Part shown: positions 16,737 through 25,261 of the stretch, one piece after another
Position numbering within the stretch: the stretch's first letter is position 1
Layout of the letters: the number at the start of each line of letters is the position of its first letter
Assembly (NCBI RefSeq): GCF_001422365.1
Contig: NZ_LMMT01000011.1
Coordinates: 60,295-124,294 of the forward strand
Direction of reading: 5' to 3'
DNA: 64,000 nucleotides
Origin: Pseudorhodoferax sp. Leaf265
GTDB taxonomy: Bacteria; Pseudomonadota; Gammaproteobacteria; Burkholderiales; Burkholderiaceae_C
The notes under the pieces: generated by a model
The model's input: only the letters and a program-made list of their open reading frames with translations
Told to the model about the DNA's origin: nothing
The model's database searches: none
Program-made: the position numbers and the translations under genes

Positions 16737-17150
16737 ATGACCAATACCCAGTCCATTGCGCGCATCAGCGAGTCAGAGAAGCTGACCATCAACCTCGGCT
16801 ACGTCGATCTGGGCCAGATCGACCTGCTGGTGGCCGAAGGCTTCTACGCCAACCGCAGCGATTTCATCCGCACCGCCATCCGCAACCACCTGGCGACGCA
16901 CGGCGACGCGCTGCGCCAGGTGGTGGCGCGCAAGATGCTGGTGCTTGGACTACAGCAGTTCTCGGTGGCCGACCTCACGCGGGTCCGCGCAGCCGGCGAG
17001 AAACTGCAGATCAGGGTGCTGGGTTTGGCCAGCATCGCGCCCGATGTGCCAGCAGAACTTGCGGCGGAGACCATCGAATCCATCACCGTCCTGGGCGCGC
17101 TGCATGCGAGCCCCGCTGTTCGCGCCGCCCTGGCCGGACGCATCACCTGA
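16737..17150 (+). CDS. CopG/RHH-type transcriptional regulator
   Basis: 137 residues. Residues ~14-50 (EKLTINLGYVDLGQIDLLVAEGFYANRSDFIRTAIRNHL) form a ribbon-helix-helix DNA-binding motif, with the strand LTINLG and the N-cap NRSDF. The remaining ~85 residues form an uncharacterised C-terminal domain. GAGGA lies seven bases ahead of the ATG. The gene is 12 bases before the esterase gene and preceded by nested palindromes, so autoregulation of a two-gene operon is likely. Confidence 0.85.
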   Translation: MTNTQSIARISESEKLTINLGYVDLGQIDLLVAEGFYANRSDFIRTAIRNHLATHGDALRQVVARKMLVLGLQQFSVADLTRVRAAGEKLQIRVLGLASIAPDVPAELAAETIESITVLGALHASPAVRAALAGRIT

Positions 17151-17162
17151 GAACCCCACACC

Positions 17163-18248
17163 ATGAAGAACCCCTTCACCGACCTGTTCGGCGACGCCAC
17201 GCGGCTGACCCAGGGGGGCCAGCTGCAAGCGGCCACCGAATTGATCCAGCGGACCCTGCGCGACGCCGGACTTGCCGGCGCACTCCCCCAGCAAGCGCGG
17301 CAGGACGACAGCACGGTCATCGATGCCGAAAGCCGCGTCGTCTCCGAGGACACACTGCCGCCCGCCGCCGCCCGCAAGGCGCCCTCGTCCACCGACGACC
17401 AATGGCTGAGCGGCAGCTTCGCGCACCGTGGCCGCACCCTGGCCTACAGGCTTTACGTGCCGCCTACACCCGCCGGTGCGGCGCCCACACCGCGCCCGCT
17501 GCTGCTCATGCTGCACGGCTGCACGCAGGATGCGCAGGACTTTGCCACCGGCACGCGCATGAACGAGTTGGCGCGCACCGCCGGTGTGCTGGTGCTCTAC
17601 CCCGAGCAGACCCAAAACGCCAACGCGCAGCGGTGCTGGAACTGGTTCAAGGCCCAGCACCAGCGGCGCGACCAGGGTGAACCTGAGCTGCTGGCCGCAC
17701 TGACGCGCCAGATCGCGACAGAACACGCAGTGGACGCAGCCCGCATCTATGTGGCCGGCCTGTCGGCCGGCGGCGCCATGGCCGACATCCTGGGGCGCAG
17801 CCACCCGGATCTGTTCGCAGCCGTTGGGGTGCATTCGGGCTTGCCACAGGGCGTTGCAGCCGACCTGCCCGCTGCGCTGGCGGCCATGCGCAACGGGCCA
17901 TCGGGCACGGCCACAGCCAACGCCGGCAGCGGCCCTGTCATCGTCTTCCACGGGGATGCCGACACCACCGTGCACCCGGCCAATGGCGCGGCCATCGCCG
18001 AGGGGGCGCGCCAGCAGCGCCACGGTGCCCGGCCCGAGACCACCAAGGGCCGCGCGCCCAACGGCCAGTCGTTCAGCCACACCGTCCACCGCGCGCCAGA
18101 CGGCCGCAGCATGGTGGAACACTGGGTGCTGCACGGCATGGGCCACGCCTGGTCGGGCGGTAGCGCCCAAGGCAGCTACACCGCGCCGGGCGGCGTGGAT
18201 GCCAGCGCCGAGATGCTGCGCTTCCTGCTGTCGCACAGGCGTCCTTAG
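17163..18248 (+). CDS. PHB-depolymerase-family esterase
   Basis: 361-residue alpha/beta hydrolase of the polyhydroxybutyrate depolymerase / feruloyl esterase type. It has the oxyanion HGC (118-120) in LLLMLHGCTQDA, the lipase box GLSAGG with S201, an acid in HGDADTT (D265 or D267) and a histidine in MGHAWSGG near 317. No signal peptide is visible in the polar N-terminus, so it is probably cytoplasmic. The ~80-residue N-terminal extension resembles that of PHB-depolymerase-like proteins. Paired with the RHH regulator upstream. It may act on intracellular polyester or short-chain esters. Confidence 0.88.
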   Translation: MKNPFTDLFGDATRLTQGGQLQAATELIQRTLRDAGLAGALPQQARQDDSTVIDAESRVVSEDTLPPAAARKAPSSTDDQWLSGSFAHRGRTLAYRLYVPPTPAGAAPTPRPLLLMLHGCTQDAQDFATGTRMNELARTAGVLVLYPEQTQNANAQRCWNWFKAQHQRRDQGEPELLAALTRQIATEHAVDAARIYVAGLSAGGAMADILGRSHPDLFAAVGVHSGLPQGVAADLPAALAAMRNGPSGTATANAGSGPVIVFHGDADTTVHPANGAAIAEGARQQRHGARPETTKGRAPNGQSFSHTVHRAPDGRSMVEHWVLHGMGHAWSGGSAQGSYTAPGGVDASAEMLRFLLSHRRP

Positions 18249-18315
18249 CCGCCAAAGGGTCGCCGCACGCGGCCTAGAATCCACCCGTGCCGGCCTTCAC
18301 GGGTCGGCGCAAAGC

Positions 18316-18461
18316 GTTCTCAGGGCGGGGTGCAATTCCCCACCGGCGGTGATGGCGGGGCAACCCGCACAAGCCCGCGAGCGCCTTGCACGTCACCGTG
18401 CGAGGGTCAGCAGATCCGGTGCCAATCCGGAGCCGACGGTCACAGTCCGGATGAAAGAGAG
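18316..18461 (+). ncRNA. FMN riboswitch (RFN element)
   Basis: Aptamer with the RFN consensus pieces in order: CTCAGGGCGGGGTGCAATTCC, CACCGGCGGTGAT, a variable GC-rich arm, GAGGGTCAGCAGATCCGGTGCCAATCCGG and AGCCGACGGTCACAGTCCGGATGAAAGAGAG. It precedes ribH by about 95 bases. FMN binding would reduce lumazine synthase production. Confidence 0.97.
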
Positions 18462-18537
18462 CGCGATCGCGGTATCCCGCGCGCGTCCGCCATGGATGCG
18501 CGCAGGCCATGCGCTCGTGCGCCCTGATTCAGGCCAA

Positions 18538-18550
18538 CCTTGCTCCAAGG
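18538..18550 (+). promoter_or_regulatory. RBS-sequestering hairpin of riboswitch
   Basis: CCTTG, loop CTC, CAAGG: the 3' arm is the ribosome-binding AAGG of ribH, seven bases before the ATG. No T-run follows, so the switch probably controls translation initiation rather than termination. Confidence 0.6.
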
Positions 18551-18557
18551 AAACACC

Positions 18558-19061
18558 ATGAGTCAGCTCAACGACCTTCCTCTCTCCTCCCACAGCGGCA
18601 GCGACCAGCGCCGCTTCGCCTTCGTCGAGGCGCAGTGGCATGCCGACATCGTGCACCAGGCACGCAACGCCTTCCTCGCCGAGATGGAACGCCAGGGCGT
18701 ACCGCGCGAGCGCATCGACGTGCTCGACGTGCCCGGCGCATTCGAGATCCCCTTGCATGCCAAGCGCCTGGCCCAGTCGGGCCGCTACGCCGCCGTGGTC
18801 TGCTGCGCGCTCGTCGTCGACGGCGGCATCTACCGCCATGAGTTCGTCGCCAACACCGTGGTCAGCCGCCTGATGGACCTGCAGCTGGAGACCATGGTGC
18901 CCATGATCTCGGCCGTGCTGACGCCGCACCACTTCCATGAGCACGTCGAGCATCGCAAGTACTTCCACCAGCACTTCGCCGTGAAAGGCACGGAGGCGGC
19001 GCAGGCCTGCGTGCAGACCATCGCCGGGCTTCAACGCCTGGACGCGCTGCTGGCCGCCTAA
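18558..19061 (+). CDS. ribH: 6,7-dimethyl-8-ribityllumazine synthase (RibH2 type)
   Basis: Penultimate step of riboflavin synthesis: condenses a pyrimidinedione with dihydroxybutanone phosphate. The 167 residues resemble the RibH2 (type II, decameric) enzymes known from Brucella and rhizobia: FVEAQWHADIV, DVPGAFEIPLHAK, VVDGGIYRHEFVA and LTPHHFHEH. Type I enzymes have a different GEETKH-like loop. The start at 18558 follows AAGGAAA. It is directly FMN-riboswitch controlled and stands alone, apart from other rib genes, so it is probably a second, inducible copy. It overlaps the convergent TauE gene by 4 bases. Confidence 0.92.
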   Translation: MSQLNDLPLSSHSGSDQRRFAFVEAQWHADIVHQARNAFLAEMERQGVPRERIDVLDVPGAFEIPLHAKRLAQSGRYAAVVCCALVVDGGIYRHEFVANTVVSRLMDLQLETMVPMISAVLTPHHFHEHVEHRKYFHQHFAVKGTEAAQACVQTIAGLQRLDALLAA

Positions 19062-19807
19062 CGGCGCAGCAGCTCGGGCAACGCCGACGCCAGGATCGCC
19101 ACGCCCGAAGCCGTCAGCAGCCCCAGCACGAGGCGGCGGAACGCCGCCTCGGACAGCCCCTGGTACAACCGCGCGCCCAGCAGCACGGGCACCAGCACGG
19201 CTGCGGCCACGATGGCCAGCAGTGGCAGCATGGCGGCCGTCAGGTGGCCGCCCAGCACATGCAGGGCCAGCGCCACGCTGAGCATGGCCAGGTTGAAGTT
19301 CTGGATGACGGCGCGCTGCGCGTCGCGCGGGTAGCCGCGCAGCGTGCACCACAGCGTGGGCACGGTGCCCGACAGCCCGCCGATGCCGCCCATCACACCG
19401 CCGATGAGGCCGGCCACGCCGTCACCGAGGCGGCCGCCGCGGATGCGCGGCAGCCGTGCCGACAGCAGCATGGACGGGCACCAGACCACCAGCAACAGAC
19501 CCAGCGCGGCCTTGAACACCACCACGTCCAACCGCGGCAGCAGCCACAGGCCCAGCGGCACGCCGCACAGTCCACCGACCAGGAACGGCCAGAGCAAGGC
19601 CTTGTCGGGCATGCGGCGCTGCGTGAAGGCGGCGATCACCTGCCCCGTCCAGCCGCCGAAGATCGCCAGCGAAGCGCCCAGCAGCGGGTCCAGCGTCCAG
19701 GCCCAGACCGACAGCGAGACCATGCTGAACGCAAAGCCCGACAGGCCCTGCACGAAACCGGCCAGGGCCGCGCCGACAGCAACCCAGACGATGAGCGCCA
19801 GCGACAC
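19058..19807 (-). CDS. Sulfite exporter TauE/SafE family permease
   Basis: 249-residue integral membrane protein with about eight hydrophobic segments. The GFVQGLSGFAFSMV start and the central GGVMGGIGGLSGTVPTLW repeat are the glycine-rich family signature. Relatives export sulfite, sulfoacetate or other organosulfonates. It begins directly behind the MFS gene stop (no gap), so the two are co-transcribed. Confidence 0.9.
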   Translation of the reverse strand: MSLALIVWVAVGAALAGFVQGLSGFAFSMVSLSVWAWTLDPLLGASLAIFGGWTGQVIAAFTQRRMPDKALLWPFLVGGLCGVPLGLWLLPRLDVVVFKAALGLLLVVWCPSMLLSARLPRIRGGRLGDGVAGLIGGVMGGIGGLSGTVPTLWCTLRGYPRDAQRAVIQNFNLAMLSVALALHVLGGHLTAAMLPLLAIVAAAVLVPVLLGARLYQGLSEAAFRRLVLGLLTASGVAILASALPELLRR

Positions 19808-21046
19808 TCAGGCGGGCGCCAGGGCCGTGCGCCGCACGCGGCCCACGTTGAACGCGCTGGCGATCAACACGGCTTGCACGATGGCCAGGCCGAAGAACAC
19901 GGCCGCATACTGGCCCTTGTCCATCAGCGGGCCGAACACCAGCGGTGCCAGCGCCTGGCCGATGTCCAGGCCCGAGTAGACGACACCGTAGACGCGTCCG
20001 CTCGCGTTGGCCGGCGTGGCGCGCTTGACGATCATGTCGCGCGAGGGCCCGGCAATGCCCGCCCCCAGGCCCATCAGGCCGAACATCACGGGCACCATCC
20101 AGGCGGGCGGGTGCATGAGCCCCAGCGCCAGCGCCACGCAGGCCGCGAAGCCGAAGCCCAGCGCCACCAGCTTCTCGCAGCGCGTGGGATCTGCCACCAG
20201 GAAGCCCCCTGCCACCATGGCCAGCGCGCTGCAGACCATGTAGACCGTCAGGCACAGCGCCGCCTGGGCCACGGGCACGGCGTGCAACTCGCGCGCCGCA
20301 CCGGGCGCGAACACCTGCACGATGCCCAGCGCCACCGCGTAGAAAAAGAAGAAGCCGAAGCACATCCAGACCGCCGGGATGCGCAGGAAGCCGAAGCTGC
20401 TGTCGGCCGTGGCGGCACCAGGCCTGGCTGGCGCCGCTGCGGGCAGCGCCAGCTTCTCGCGGTTCAGCAGCAGCAGCGCCAGCACCGCGAACGCGAACAC
20501 GCCGGCGCAGACCAGGGCCGTGCGCCACGAGGTGGCGATCGTGATCGGCACCAGCATGGCCGGCGCCACGGCCCAGCCCAGGCTGCCCGTGATGCCGTGC
20601 ACGCTGTAGCCATGGCCCAACCGCGCCGCGCTGACCTTGCGGTTCAAGAGCGTGTAGTCGACCGGGTGGAACACGCCGTTGCCGATGCCGGCCACGACCG
20701 AGAACAGCGCCAGCATCCAGTAGTGCGTGCTGGCGGCGTAGCCGAACGCTGCCAGACCCAGCAGCGCCAGCCCGCCGAACAGCACGGGCCGCGGGCCGAA
20801 GCGGTCGACCACGAAGCCCGAGGCCGCCTGCACCGCGCAGGAGGTGACGAAGAACAGCGTCATCAGGAAGCCGAGTTCGGCATAGCCCACGCCGAAGTCG
20901 TCCTTGAGCCAGGGGAACAGCGGCGCCAGCAGCAGCTGGCTGAAATGGCTGACCAGGTGGGCGATGCCGACCAGGCCGATCACGTGGGCGTCTTGTCTCA
21001 GGCTCGCCGTGCCCGCCGGCAGGGAGGCCGCTGTTGTCGTCGTCAT
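19808..21046 (-). CDS. MFS transporter
   Basis: 412 residues with about 12 transmembrane segments. The loop 2-3 motif is present as GFVVDRFGPRPVLFGG (near 75-90), and the second half has an equivalent at KRATPANASGR. The overall pattern (HLVSHFSQLLLAPLFPWLKDDFGVGYAELG start) resembles the fosmidomycin-resistance-like subgroup. The substrate is unknown. It is divergent from the interrupted AraC gene, which may once have regulated it. Confidence 0.88.
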   Translation of the reverse strand: MTTTTAASLPAGTASLRQDAHVIGLVGIAHLVSHFSQLLLAPLFPWLKDDFGVGYAELGFLMTLFFVTSCAVQAASGFVVDRFGPRPVLFGGLALLGLAAFGYAASTHYWMLALFSVVAGIGNGVFHPVDYTLLNRKVSAARLGHGYSVHGITGSLGWAVAPAMLVPITIATSWRTALVCAGVFAFAVLALLLLNREKLALPAAAPARPGAATADSSFGFLRIPAVWMCFGFFFFYAVALGIVQVFAPGAARELHAVPVAQAALCLTVYMVCSALAMVAGGFLVADPTRCEKLVALGFGFAACVALALGLMHPPAWMVPVMFGLMGLGAGIAGPSRDMIVKRATPANASGRVYGVVYSGLDIGQALAPLVFGPLMDKGQYAAVFFGLAIVQAVLIASAFNVGRVRRTALAPA

Positions 21047-21117
21047 GGCGTCGGATGCTACGCCTGCAGAATCGCGACGAAAGGACAGGATTCATCGAAT
21101 ACCGGACAATCTGCCCC

Positions 21118-21936
21118 ATGGCCCAGCGACACCCCCGCCTCGAACCGGTGGGCGACACCCACCCCTTCACGCCCGATGCGGCGCGCCCGGTGCGCGTGCG
21201 TGCGCGCAGCATGCCGGCCGACACCCATTTCGAGCCGCACCGCCATCCCTGGGCCCAGTTGGCCTTCTGCGCCACCGGCACGCTGCGCGTGCGCGCGTTG
21301 CCCGAGGGTGAGCGCCGCGATTAGCTGACCTACATCGTGCCGCCCTCGCGCGCGGTCTGGATCGCGCCGGGTCAGCTGCACTGCATCGACGTGCTGGAGG
21401 CGGCCGAATTCCGCACGCTGTACCTGCACGCCGGCCTCACACCCGCCGGCTGGAGCGGCAGCCGCATGATCGTGGCCTCGCCGTTGCTGCGCGAATGCGT
21501 GCAGGGGCTGGACGCGCAGCCGCTGCGGCCGGCGCGCGAGGCCCTGCTGATGCAGCTCGTGCACGACGAGATCACGCATGCCGACCCGCAGGCCCTGGCC
21601 GTGCCCATGCCGCATGCGCAGCTTGGCGACAAGCGCCTGCGCGCCCTGTGCGAGGCTGTGGTGCGGGCCCCCGCGGCGCGCACCACCTTGGCCGAATGGG
21701 CCGCCGACGTGGGCGCCAGCGAGCGCACCATCGCGCGGCTGTTCCAGGGGGAACTCGGCACCAGTTACCAGCAGTGGCGCCAGCAGGCGGCGCTGGCCCA
21801 TGCGCTGCCGCTGCTGGCCCAGGGCGCTTCGGTCGCGCAGGTGGCGGCCGCCACGGGCTATGCCAGCGACAGCGCGTTTTCCGCCATGTTCAAGGCGGCC
21901 ATGGGCCAGCCGCCAAGCAGCTTCCAGGGCCGCTGA
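21118..21936 (+). pseudogene. AraC-family regulator interrupted by amber codon
   Basis: The frame from ATG 21118 encodes an AraC-type protein: N-terminal cupin (FEPHRHPWAQLAFCATGTLRV), then codon 69 is TAG (21322-21324), then the same frame continues as LTYIVPPSRAVWIAPGQLHCIDV and ends in two helix-turn-helix motifs (LAEWAADVGASERTIARLF and VAQVAAATGYASDSAFSAMFK). Total length would be 272 codons. A single C-to-T change (CAG to TAG) would explain it. A GTG at 21337 could restart translation 13 bases later and yield a ~199-residue protein with intact DNA-binding domain but a broken sensor. It is divergent from the MFS transporter gene. Confidence 0.85.
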
Positions 21937-21944
21937 AGCGTCGA

Positions 21945-21993
21945 TTCATCGCTTTTCCGACCGGAAATCGATGAAGTTAAATCGCTTTTGGAT
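21945..21993 (+). promoter_or_regulatory. Palindrome and LysR-type half-site before receptor gene
   Basis: A near-perfect 31-base palindrome (21945-21975) has outer arms TTCATCG/CGATGAA and inner TTCCG/CGGAA. It is followed by ATCGCTTTTGGAT (21981-21993), of which 12 bases recur in the palindrome before the class V aminotransferase gene at 23900-23911. It suggests common control by the LysR gene. Confidence 0.55.
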
Positions 21994-22053
21994 CAGCCGG
22001 CTTGCTTCCAGAATCGCGGCCTTGCCCACCCCAACCCCTCGCGAGGCCCCGAC

Positions 22054-22947
22054 ATGCAGCACCTTCTCTCCCTGACGATCGCCATGGCCGCCGCCCTCGC
22101 CTGCGGCCACGCGGCAGCGCAGTCCGACACGCTGGCCAAGATCAAGTCCAGCGGCACCATCACCATCGGCGCACGCGACAGCCAGATCCCGTTCTCGTAC
22201 AAGCCCACCGGCAGTGGCGACCCGACCGGCTTCACCAACGACATCTGCCTGAAGATCGTCGACGCGGTCAAGGCCCAGCTCGCGCTGCCCAAGCTCGAGG
22301 TGCGCTACATGATCCTGACCTCGACCAACCGCATCCCGCTCCTGACCAATGGCTCGGTCGACCTGGACTGCGCCACCACCACCAACACCGTGCAGCGCCA
22401 GCAGCAGGTCGCCTTTGCGCCCAGCCACTTCGTGACCAGCATCACCGCGGCCGTCAAGAAGAATTCGGGCATCAACAGCTTCGCCGACCTGAACGGCAAG
22501 ACCGTCTCCACCGTGGCCGGCAGCACCGGCGTGCAACTGCTGCGCAGCTACAAGCGCTCGGGCAACATCGAGGTGCAGGACCTCGCCGCCAAGGACACGG
22601 CAGATGGCTTCCTGATGATGGCCTCGGGCCGCACGGCAGCCTACATCCTGGACGACGTGCAACTGGCCGGCCTGATCGCCACCGCGCCCAACCCCGAGGA
22701 GTTCAAGATCCTCACGCAGGAATCGCTGCGCCAGGAGCCCTACGGCATCATGGTCCGCAAGGACGACCCGGCCTTCAAGGCGCTGGTCGACAAGACCGTG
22801 ACCGAGATCATGGCCTCGGGCGCGATCAACGAGATCTACGCCAAGTGGTTCCTGCGGCCGATCCCGCCGACCAATGCCAACCTGAACTTCCCGATGACCG
22901 ACGCGGTCAAGGAGATCTACAAGAACCCCAACAGCAACGGCGTCTGA
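22054..22947 (+). CDS. Amino-acid-type ABC receptor (SBP family 3)
   Basis: 297-residue periplasmic binding protein of the glutamate/aspartate (GltI-like) group. A signal peptide (about 1-22, ending GHAAA-QS) is followed by KIKSSGTITIGARDSQIPFSYKP and the ligand-contact region NRIPLLTNGSVDLDCATTTNT. The start at 22054 is chosen over 21988 because it begins the signal peptide. No permease or ATPase gene is adjacent, so it is an orphan receptor. It shares an upstream motif with the aminotransferase gene and lies tail-to-tail with the LysR gene, suggesting uptake of that enzyme's substrate. Confidence 0.9.
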   Translation: MQHLLSLTIAMAAALACGHAAAQSDTLAKIKSSGTITIGARDSQIPFSYKPTGSGDPTGFTNDICLKIVDAVKAQLALPKLEVRYMILTSTNRIPLLTNGSVDLDCATTTNTVQRQQQVAFAPSHFVTSITAAVKKNSGINSFADLNGKTVSTVAGSTGVQLLRSYKRSGNIEVQDLAAKDTADGFLMMASGRTAAYILDDVQLAGLIATAPNPEEFKILTQESLRQEPYGIMVRKDDPAFKALVDKTVTEIMASGAINEIYAKWFLRPIPPTNANLNFPMTDAVKEIYKNPNSNGV

Positions 22948-23850
22948 TCAGTCGCCCTGGAACATGCGCGAGAAGTCGCAGCTTTCCTGGGCCAGCATGA
23001 CGACCGAAGCCAGCAGCGAACTGCGGTGCTCGCCCTTGTACATGGCCACGTAGGGCACGGACGGCAGGGCCGGCGTGACGTCGAGCACCGCCAGCAGGCC
23101 GCTCTGCACCATGGGCGCCACGGCCTCGCGCGGCAGGTAGCTCACGCCCAGGCCCGAGACCGTCAGGCCGATCAGCGCCACCAGGTTGTGGATGACGATG
23201 GGCTTGGCCGGCTGCACGCCCAGGTTCTTCATCCAGCTGTCGTAGAGCAGGCCCGTGCCCGAGCGCGCGCCCTGCAGCAGCAACTGGTGCTGCGCCAGCT
23301 CGTGCAGCCGGATGCGACGGCCGGCCTCGACCAGGCCGGGCTTGCACATCCAGGCGCTCTCGACCGCGCCGACCCGCTTGCTCGGGATGCGCGTGTCGGC
23401 GAAGGCATCGGGCACGACCACCAGGTCGAGCTCGTCGGCCAGCACCTTCTCGCGCAGGTTGACGCTGCTGTCCACGTCGGGCTCCAGCGTGACCTGCGGG
23501 TAGTGCACCTGGATCAGCTCGACCCAGCGCGGCAGCCAGGTCATGGCGGTGAGTTCGGTCACGCCCATGCGCACCCGGCGCGCGACGACCTCGGCGCGGC
23601 CGAACTGCTCGATGGCCGCGTTGCGCTGGTCCAGCAGGCCCTTGGCCAGCAGGAACATCTCCTCGCCCTTGTCGGTGAGCCGGGCCGAGCGCTGGCTGCG
23701 GTCGAACAGCGCGGTGTCGAAGGCCTGCTCGAGCTCGTGCACGCGCTTGGACACCGCCGATTGCGAGGTGTGCAGCTTCTGTGCGGCGAGCGCGAAGCTG
23801 CCGAGTTCGCCGATCCAGTACAGCGCCTCGAGTTGCTTGAAGGTCATCAT
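22948..23850 (-). CDS. LysR family transcriptional regulator
   Basis: 300 residues. The N-terminal winged HTH is MTFKQLEALYWIGELGSFALAAQKLHTSQSAVSKRVHELEQ (about 2-42); the C-terminal effector domain (about 90-295) has two Rossmann-like halves. Start at 23850 (MMTFKQ) removes an unlikely 15-residue extension. Its stop directly abuts the receptor gene stop, and it is divergent from the class V aminotransferase gene with a LysR-type box between them. It probably controls both neighbours in response to an amino-acid-like inducer. Confidence 0.93.
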   Translation of the reverse strand: MMTFKQLEALYWIGELGSFALAAQKLHTSQSAVSKRVHELEQAFDTALFDRSQRSARLTDKGEEMFLLAKGLLDQRNAAIEQFGRAEVVARRVRMGVTELTAMTWLPRWVELIQVHYPQVTLEPDVDSSVNLREKVLADELDLVVVPDAFADTRIPSKRVGAVESAWMCKPGLVEAGRRIRLHELAQHQLLLQGARSGTGLLYDSWMKNLGVQPAKPIVIHNLVALIGLTVSGLGVSYLPREAVAPMVQSGLLAVLDVTPALPSVPYVAMYKGEHRSSLLASVVMLAQESCDFSRMFQGD

Positions 23851-23890
23851 GGTGCGGCTTCGATCAAACACTTTTCCTCTTGAAATCCTA

Positions 23891-23911
23891 TCCAAAAATA
23901 TCGCTTTTGGA
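23891..23911. promoter_or_regulatory. LysR box between LysR and aminotransferase genes
   Basis: TCCAAAA-N7-TTTTGGA is a perfect 7-base-arm palindrome of the T-N11-A type bound by LysR proteins. It sits 41 bases upstream of the LysR start and 49 before the aminotransferase start. Its right half, ATCGCTTTTGGA, recurs before the receptor gene at 21981. Confidence 0.7.
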
Positions 23912-23959
23912 GAAGCGGTTCAACCCGCAGAATCCGGCGATCGCTCCAGGAACCTCCCC

Positions 23960-25261
23960 ATGACAGCACCCCAAGGCGAACTCTTCTCCGACGCGCTGCA
24001 GGCGCAAATCAAGGCCCGCTTCCTGCACGTGGACCACGACATCACGGGCCGCGAACGGCTGTTCTTCGACAACGCGGGTGGCTCGTTCCGCCTGAAGGCC
24101 GCGGTCGACCAATTCGCGCGCATCGACGCCGTGCCCGACAACCCCGAGCGCATCCACGAGACCGCGGTGTTCCTGCAGCAGGTGCAGGCCAAAGGCACGC
24201 AGGATCTGCGCACCGTGCTCAACGCCGAGGGCGGCAGCGTCTACGCGGCGCTGACGGCCTCGGGCGCCATGTTCGACATGGTGCGCGCCATCGCCGAGAA
24301 CGTAGCGGGCAGCAACATGGTGACCACCGTGCTGGAGCACCCCTCCTCGTTCGACGCCATGCAGCTGTACGCCCAGCGCACGGGCCGCGAACTGCGCGTG
24401 GCACCGTCCAACCCGGTCACGGGCGGTGTCGACGTGGACGCCATCTGCGCCCTGGTCGATGCCGACACCGCGCTGCTCAGCGTGATCTACGCCTCCAACA
24501 TCTCGGGCGCCAAGCTCGACATTGCCGAGATCGTGCGGCGCGCGCGCGCGATCAAGCCGGACCTGTACATCGTGGTCGACGCCGTGCAGCACGCGCCGCA
24601 CGGGCTCATCGACCTTTCGATGACGCCCGTGGACGGCATCAACATCGCGCCCTACAAGTTCTTCGGCTGCCGCGGCTCGGGCCTGGCCTGGCTGTCGGAC
24701 CGCGCGGCCCTGCTGCCGCACCACAAGCTCGCGGCCAAGAAGCCCGACTTCTGGGACCTGGGCAGCGCCGCGCCCTGGCAGTTCGCGGTGATGAGCGAGA
24801 TCGTCGACTACGTCGCCTGGCTGGGCGGGCAGTCTGGCGCGGCCGGCGATCGGCGCGCGCTGTTCGCGCGTGGCATCGAGAAGATCGAACTGCACGAGCG
24901 CGCGCTGCTGGCGCGGCTGTTGGACGGCAGCGCTGCGGCGCCCGGCCTGCGCCACCAGCGCGGCGTGCAGGTGTTCCTGGACTACGAGGACCTCAGCAAG
25001 CGCGACCTGATCCTGGCCATCGGCATCGACGGCCTGGAGTACGCCCAGGCCGTGCGCGAATACGAGCAGCGCGGCGTGGTGGTCTACGAGCGCGTGGCGA
25101 CCAGCCTGTACTCCAGGCGCATGTTGGAGTCGTTCGGACTGGCGGGCGCCGTGCGCGTGTCGCCGCTGCACTGCCATGGAACGGCGGACGTGGACCGCTT
25201 TCTGCGCGTCACGCAGGAGATCGCGCAGGAGATCCGTCAGGCCGTGGGCGGCCCGGGCTGA
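23960..25261 (+). CDS. PLP-dependent class V aminotransferase-fold enzyme
   Basis: 433 residues of the aspartate-aminotransferase fold type I, class V (cysteine desulfurase/SufS/kynureninase-like). Substrate/cofactor segments include FDNAGGSFRL, TASGAMFDMV, the PLP aspartate with histidine in VVDAVQHAPHG and the Schiff-base lysine in INIAPYKFFGCRGSG. No cysteine-desulfurase active-site loop is obvious. The start at 23960 follows CAGGAACCTCCCC. It may be a lyase or aminotransferase acting on the amino acid bound by the neighbouring receptor; the exact reaction is unknown. Confidence 0.85.
   Translation: MTAPQGELFSDALQAQIKARFLHVDHDITGRERLFFDNAGGSFRLKAAVDQFARIDAVPDNPERIHETAVFLQQVQAKGTQDLRTVLNAEGGSVYAALTASGAMFDMVRAIAENVAGSNMVTTVLEHPSSFDAMQLYAQRTGRELRVAPSNPVTGGVDVDAICALVDADTALLSVIYASNISGAKLDIAEIVRRARAIKPDLYIVVDAVQHAPHGLIDLSMTPVDGINIAPYKFFGCRGSGLAWLSDRAALLPHHKLAAKKPDFWDLGSAAPWQFAVMSEIVDYVAWLGGQSGAAGDRRALFARGIEKIELHERALLARLLDGSAAAPGLRHQRGVQVFLDYEDLSKRDLILAIGIDGLEYAQAVREYEQRGVVVYERVATSLYSRRMLESFGLAGAVRVSPLHCHGTADVDRFLRVTQEIAQEIRQAVGGPG

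Noticed and set aside
19244..21328. A 694-codon plus-strand frame opposite the TauE and MFS genes
   Set aside because: Composition is Gln/His/Arg-rich as expected for the antisense of a GC-rich gene; the minus-strand genes have transmembrane patterns and family motifs.
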